From an uncultured Clostridia bacterium (GTDB lineage: Bacteria > Bacillota > Clostridia > Lachnospirales > CAG-274): 64,000 nt of DNA. The DNA lies in the NCBI GenBank assembly GCA_944384235.1, contig CALWSP010000002.1, positions 1 through 64,000 of the forward strand, read 5' to 3'. The notes under the pieces are model-generated. The model made no database searches. It was not told the DNA's origin and worked only from the letters and a program-made list of their open reading frames with translations. Shown here piece by piece: positions 60,227-64,000 of this stretch (its first letter is position 1; every line of letters begins with the position of its first letter). The position numbers were made by a program, and so were the translations under genes.

Positions 60227-61368
60227 TTTAAAAATGAATATATTAAAGAAGAAAGGTTTTTGAAAAAGTTTGCTTTTTCTACATCTTTTTGGGCTATTAA
60301 GTTTGCCCTAGCTATTTCGTTGCCATTTGTGAAGTAGATTACCTCTCCAACTTTATCACCTTTTTTTACTGGTGCTTTTATATTTTCTAAAAGTTCTATT
60401 TTATAATTTATTTCTGAGTTATTTTCTTTTGGCGTTACTACATTAATTTGGCTGGCAACAACAGCTTTTACGCTATCTTCCATACCTTTTTGGATATTTA
60501 CTTCTCCAGCAACTTCATTTTCTTTTAGACCTTGTTGCAATTTATAATTAGCAAAGCCATAGTCTAAAAGTTTCATTGTTGTTTGAAACCTTATTTTTGG
60601 GTCGGGAGCAGCCATTACAACTGCTATAAGTTCCATATTATCTCTTTTTGCAGTGCCTGAAAGGCAATAAAGAGCTTTTCCTGTTGAGCCAGTTTTTAAA
60701 CCTGTTGCATCTGGATACCATTTTATTAGTTTATTTGTGTTTGTTAGGCCAAATTCGCTTTCGCCTTTAGATGTTTTATGAGTTATTGTATCTTGCCAAG
60801 TTGTGGTATATTGTTTTATATCAGGATATTTTGTTATTAATTCTCTACTCATAAGAGCAATGTCTTTTGCGCTCATTTTATGTCCTTCTGCGTCAAGACC
60901 ACAAGCGTTTACAAAAGTTGTGTTTTTCATACCAAGTTGTTTTGCTTTTTCATTCATTAAATTTACAAAGTTTTCTTCGCTACCACCAATATGCTCTGCC
61001 ATTGCAACGGCTGCGTCATTTGCAGAGGCGATTGCAATGGATTTTGTTAAAGTTTGAACGCTTTGTTGTTCATTTGGTTCAAGGAAAATTTGTGAACCAC
61101 CCATACTAGATGCGTGTTCTGAAACTGTGACCATATCTTCCCATTTGATTTTTCCACTTGCTACACTATCATAAATTATTAAAAGTGTCATTATTTTTGT
61201 TACACTAGCTGGTGGCAGAGGTTCTTCAGAGTTATTTTCTGAAAGTATTACACCTGTTGACGCCTCCATAAGTATATAGGATTTTGCGTCAATTTGCGGT
61301 GGCTCGGCAAAAACTGTTGATGACAAGGTTAGAATTAAAATTAAAGTTACAGCTAATTTTTTAAGCAT
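60223..61368 (-). CDS. D-alanyl-D-alanine carboxypeptidase (PBP5/DacF type)
   Basis: 381-residue exported penicillin-binding protein trimming the last D-Ala of peptidoglycan stems. Signal peptide about 1-21 (VFA|EPP). Active-site motifs are S55-V-T-K58, S115-A-N117 and K225-T-G-S. The C-terminal PBP5 domain (about 265-350) is followed by a short amphipathic end that could tether it. Closest in form to DacF/DacB of sporulating bacteria, but the sequence alone does not tell the vegetative from the sporulation role. The ATG is preceded by AAAGGAGG. Confidence 0.93.
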   Translation of the reverse strand: MLKKLAVTLILILTLSSTVFAEPPQIDAKSYILMEASTGVILSENNSEEPLPPASVTKIMTLLIIYDSVASGKIKWEDMVTVSEHASSMGGSQIFLEPNEQQSVQTLTKSIAIASANDAAVAMAEHIGGSEENFVNLMNEKAKQLGMKNTTFVNACGLDAEGHKMSAKDIALMSRELITKYPDIKQYTTTWQDTITHKTSKGESEFGLTNTNKLIKWYPDATGLKTGSTGKALYCLSGTAKRDNMELIAVVMAAPDPKIRFQTTMKLLDYGFANYKLQQGLKENEVAGEVNIQKGMEDSVKAVVASQINVVTPKENNSEINYKIELLENIKAPVKKGDKVGEVIYFTNGNEIARANLIAQKDVEKANFFKNLSSLIYSFLK

Positions 61369-61423
61369 AAAAAAATACCTCCTTTTAGGAGATATTTTCT
61401 TCGTTTTTATTAAAATTATTCAT

Positions 61424-62089
61424 TTAAAGAACATAAAAAATTACAGACAAGAAGTGGCTAATGCTTCCTAGAACTATAAAGATGTGGAAAATTGAGTGGG
61501 CATATTTTCTTTTGAAGCTAAAAATTACAGCCCCAACAGTGTAAAGAACTCCACTTAAGACTAAAAGGAAGATGCCTGTTGGCTCTAGGTTTGCAAAAAG
61601 ATATTTATAGAACAAAATTATTGTCCAGCCCATACCTATGTAACATATCATAGAGAAAGCTTTTGTTTTTTCTAAGTCTATTGCTGTAAGTGTTGTTGCT
61701 AGAGCAACTAAGCCCCATTCAATTACAAAAATTAGCCAGCAAACAAATGTGCTTTCTTCTCTTATTGTGCAAAAGATAAAAGGCATATAAGAGCCAGCTA
61801 TCATAAAGTAAATTGTGCAGTGGTCTATAACTTGGAGAACTTTTTTAGCTGTTCCACTTCTTAAGCTGTGATATATGCTTGAAATTGTGTAGAGGGTTAG
61901 CATTGTTACGCCATAGATACAAGAGGCAACAACACCCCAAGGGTTTTTATGTAGGGCCGCAACTATTATGCACATAACAAGGGCGAAAATGGAAAAAGCT
62001 CCACCAACGATATGGCTAACCATATGAAATATTTCTTCGCCTTTTGTGTAGGCAGGAAGTTGCCTATCTGCTAGTTTTATTCTTTGCAA
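61424..62089 (-). CDS. Hemolysin III family (PAQR-like) membrane protein
   Basis: 221 residues with seven predicted helices. The family's conserved sites are seen: EEIFHMVSHIVGGAFS near 18-33, SSIYHSLRSG and VIDHCTIYFMIAGSY, which supply the metal-binding histidines, and the late AHSIFHIFIVLGSISHF. Actual haemolysis is unproven for most members. Start is TTG, with GAGGTGAT eight bases upstream and no ATG nearby. The ftsZ terminator sits directly in front. Confidence 0.88.
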   Translation of the reverse strand: MQRIKLADRQLPAYTKGEEIFHMVSHIVGGAFSIFALVMCIIVAALHKNPWGVVASCIYGVTMLTLYTISSIYHSLRSGTAKKVLQVIDHCTIYFMIAGSYMPFIFCTIREESTFVCWLIFVIEWGLVALATTLTAIDLEKTKAFSMICYIGMGWTIILFYKYLFANLEPTGIFLLVLSGVLYTVGAVIFSFKRKYAHSIFHIFIVLGSISHFLSVIFYVL

Positions 62090-62102
62090 AAAAAATCACC
62101 TC

Positions 62103-62131
62103 AAAAAAATGGGGCTATAAAAAATAGCCCC
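62103..62131 (-). terminator. Terminator of ftsZ
   Basis: On the minus strand GGGGCTAT and ATAGCCCC pair around TTTTT, followed by ATTTTTTT. The tract ends where the ribosome site of the hemolysin III gene begins. Confidence 0.88.
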
Positions 62132-62149
62132 TAAATTTTATTATTTTTA

Positions 62150-63340
62150 TTATTTATTTCTCATAAATCTTGGAATACTAATGTCCTCATCTTCGTAGTT
62201 TCTATTATAGCCATTGTTATTATAGTTATTATACTCTCTTTGAGGTTGATATTGAGAGTTAGAATTTTGCTGAGGGTTATTGTTTCTTGAAGAAGAAACA
62301 ATTGAGGACATAGAGTTATTATCTATGCGATTATTATCGTTATTAAAGCTATTTTGTGCTGAAGTTTGGTTTTCATTTTCTGAAGACAAACCAGTAGCGA
62401 TAATTGTGACTTTAACTTTATCTCCCATATTATCATCTACAACTGTACCGAAGATGAACTCTGCATCTGGGTCAATGCTATTAGAGATTAAGCCAGCTGC
62501 TTCGTTTACTTCAATAAGGTTAAGGCTTGGACCACTAGTGAAGTTTAAGATAACATTCTTAGCGCCCTTAATTGAAGTTTCAATAAGTGGAGAGTCAATA
62601 GCAAGCCTTGCAGCTTCAATTACATTATTTGCCTCACCAATACCAAAGTGAGCAAGGCCTTGGTTTGTTATTACTGTGCATACATCGGCAAAGTCAACGT
62701 TAATTTCACCTGGTTTTGTGATAAGGTCAGAAATTCCAATTACGCCTTGTTTTAAAACATCATCAGCCATTGCATAAGCATCTTGCATTGTTGTTGTGTT
62801 TTCTGCTCTGTCAAGAAGCTTTTGGTTAGGAACAACAATTAATGTGTCAACATATTCTTTTAAGTTTTCAATTCCTTGAAGGGCATTTTTCATTCTTTTA
62901 TTTCCTTCAAACATAAACGGCTTTGTTACAACACCAACTGTTAAGATGTTCATCTCTCTTGCTATTTTTGCAATTACTGGAGCAGCACCTGTTCCAGTTC
63001 CGCCGCCCATACCAGCTGTTATAAAGACCATATTAATTCCTTCAAGAGCTTGCTTTATTTCAGCAGAGCTTTCTTCAGCTGCTCTTTCGCCAACTTCTGG
63101 CCTACCGCCAGCACCTAAACCACCAGTTAACTTTGCACCAAGTTTTACTTTTGTAGTTGCTGGGGATTTTGCAAGAGCTGCGGAGTCTGTGTTCATAACC
63201 ATATATGAAATGTTTGGGGAGTTTTTGCCAATCATTCTACCTACGGCATTACCACCGCCACCACCTACGCCAAGAACAGCAATTCTAGCAACATCAGCAC
63301 TAAAATCCTGCTCGTATGATTCATTTACAATATCTATCAT
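62150..63340 (-). CDS. ftsZ: Cell division protein FtsZ
   Basis: 396-residue tubulin-like GTPase that forms the Z ring. The tubulin signature GGGTGTG is at 112-118, GVGGGGGNAV near 25-33 is the nucleotide-binding loop, and the T7 synergy region NVDFADV is present. A variable Asn/Gln-rich linker (about 325-380) leads to the C-terminal peptide DISIPRFMRNK. Start ATG follows TTAGGAGG. It has its own promoter and a 175-base gap from ftsQ; ftsA is not between them. Confidence 0.97.
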   Translation of the reverse strand: MIDIVNESYEQDFSADVARIAVLGVGGGGGNAVGRMIGKNSPNISYMVMNTDSAALAKSPATTKVKLGAKLTGGLGAGGRPEVGERAAEESSAEIKQALEGINMVFITAGMGGGTGTGAAPVIAKIAREMNILTVGVVTKPFMFEGNKRMKNALQGIENLKEYVDTLIVVPNQKLLDRAENTTTMQDAYAMADDVLKQGVIGISDLITKPGEINVDFADVCTVITNQGLAHFGIGEANNVIEAARLAIDSPLIETSIKGAKNVILNFTSGPSLNLIEVNEAAGLISNSIDPDAEFIFGTVVDDNMGDKVKVTIIATGLSSENENQTSAQNSFNNDNNRIDNNSMSSIVSSSRNNNPQQNSNSQYQPQREYNNYNNNGYNRNYEDEDISIPRFMRNK

Positions 63341-63409
63341 AAAATTTAGCCTCCTAAACAGAAATATTCATCAAAAAAGTTTTATTACGAGTTATAACTT
63401 ATCTATTTT

Positions 63410-63438
63410 ATTTTACATCTTTTTAATACATTTTTCAA
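63410..63438 (-). promoter_or_regulatory. ftsZ promoter
   Basis: On the minus strand TTGAAA (63438-63433) and TAAAAT (63415-63410) are 17 bases apart, giving a leader of about 65 bases before ftsZ. Confidence 0.65.
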
Positions 63439-63515
63439 GTATAAAATGTTATTATTTTAAAATTTGTAATATTTATATAAAAAATTATATTTGTGAATGT
63501 GAAAAAACAAATTAT

Positions 63516-64000
63516 TTACTTTAAGTATTTATAAGTTGCTTTATCAGCTGTTAGATTTATTGTTCCTGGAACACTTGTGTCAAAGGTTTTTAAAACCTCT
63601 ATTAACATAAGCAACTTTCTGTTTGCATCATCAAAGCTACCAAAGTTTATATCTATATTTCCAGTGTAAAGATGGATATTATTTACATCTGTTATGTCTA
63701 CTCTCATTACATTTGAAAGAAGTTCATATTTTTCAAAAAGTTTTGAAAGGTGAACCATTGTTTCAAAAGTTGAAGGGTTTTCTACTTTTAAAATTTCGCC
63801 AACATTTACATTTGTAAATTTTAAACCCTCTACAACAGGCAAGGATTTTGAAATTTCTTTTTGAACATCTAAAACTCTACCTTCGCCGTCTATATATAAA
63901 TAGCTACCTGAGTAGGGAACATAGCCTCTTAGCTTATATTCTTCAATTAGTATTTCCACAGTTTTTGGAAGTATACGGTTTATATTTACACTTTTTACAT
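63516..64000 (-). CDS. ftsQ: Cell division protein FtsQ/DivIB, C-terminal part (5' end outside window)
   Basis: The frame stays open to the right edge, adding VKSVNINRILPKTVEI before the internal GTG at 63959, so the gene continues beyond the window. The visible part covers the end of the POTRA domain (NRILPKTVEILIEEYKLRGYV) and the beta domain of FtsQ/DivIB, an external divisome protein that stabilises FtsL and FtsB. About 161 codons are present. It ends 175 bases before the ftsZ start codon. Confidence 0.85.
   Translation of the reverse strand, partial: VKSVNINRILPKTVEILIEEYKLRGYVPYSGSYLYIDGEGRVLDVQKEISKSLPVVEGLKFTNVNVGEILKVENPSTFETMVHLSKLFEKYELLSNVMRVDITDVNNIHLYTGNIDINFGSFDDANRKLLMLIEVLKTFDTSVPGTINLTADKATYKYLK

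Noticed and set aside
62946..63524. Plus-strand ORF of 192 codons opposite ftsZ, and a similar one at 62280-62651
   Set aside because: Both are antisense shadows of ftsZ; the Pro/Ala-rich product reflects the Gly/Ala codons of FtsZ.
63516..63959. GTG at 63959 as the start of the FtsQ-like gene
   Set aside because: The frame continues upstream to the window edge with clear FtsQ sequence, so the GTG is internal and the gene is cut by the window.

Overview
The window is a 64 kb piece of a low-GC (roughly 30 percent), Gram-positive, anaerobic chromosome. It most resembles a spore-forming Clostridia genome, probably Lachnospirales-like. The evidence is TTG starts, strong purine-rich ribosome sites, a T-box, a CIRCE element, CotS- and DacF-like genes, a FeoA-FeoA-FeoB iron operon and a dockerin-bearing pectate lyase. 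No phage, insertion sequence or CRISPR array was seen; nearly everything is core chromosome. The novelty is mostly in regulation and gene arrangement.

Layout. 1-820: the 3' end of 23S rRNA, with no 5S behind it, then six tRNA genes (Asn, Glu, Pro, Arg, His, Lys). 0.9-5.1 kb (+): a GGDEF protein, yqeG-aroE-aroK and a CotS-like gene. 5.1-7.4 kb (-): glgB. 7.5-16.3 kb (+): an M3 peptidase, a DUF2156/GNAT pair, an L,D-transpeptidase, an atypical thioredoxin reductase and a large secreted pectate lyase. 16.3-21.4 kb: a T-box leader pointing right, an HAD phosphatase gene pointing left, then metG, tatD and a yabE-like G5/3D gene behind a structured leader. 21.5-25.6 kb (+): a three-gene CsbB/GtrA/YfhO-type surface glycosylation operon. 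25.6-29.9 kb: an FMN-binding-like protein, addB without addA, and a short HTH regulator. 29.9-40.8 kb (-): aroA, tyrA, a small DUF, a double-OB SSB, an unusual EF-G paralogue, hemW, lepA and a secreted phosphoesterase. 41-42 kb (+): yibE/F.

42.1-49.1 kb (-): nine tightly packed genes. In order of transcription they are znuA, znuC, znuB, a CBS protein, a lipoprotein, a homocysteine methyltransferase/MTHFR fusion, an HPr-kinase-like protein, a PqqD-like protein and a signal-peptidase-like protein. 49.2-53.5 kb (+): htpG with a CIRCE operator, and lon. 53.5-56.8 kb (+): the ferrous-iron operon feoA-feoA-feoB plus a 46-residue Cys-rich partner. 56.9-60.2 kb (+): an RHH protein and clpB. 60.2-64 kb (-): a D,D-carboxypeptidase, a hemolysin III-family protein, ftsZ and the 3' part of ftsQ (divIB).

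Most worth following up: (1) a T-box with its own promoter, separated from metG by an opposing gene; (2) the HprK-like/PqqD-like/S26-like trio at the end of a metal-transport operon, with no precursor peptide in sight; (3) a shared TTAG-N6-CTAA operator in front of both the feo operon (three copies) and the znu operon (one copy); (4) a multi-helix leader before the yabE-like gene whose 3' strand could alternatively mask the ribosome site.
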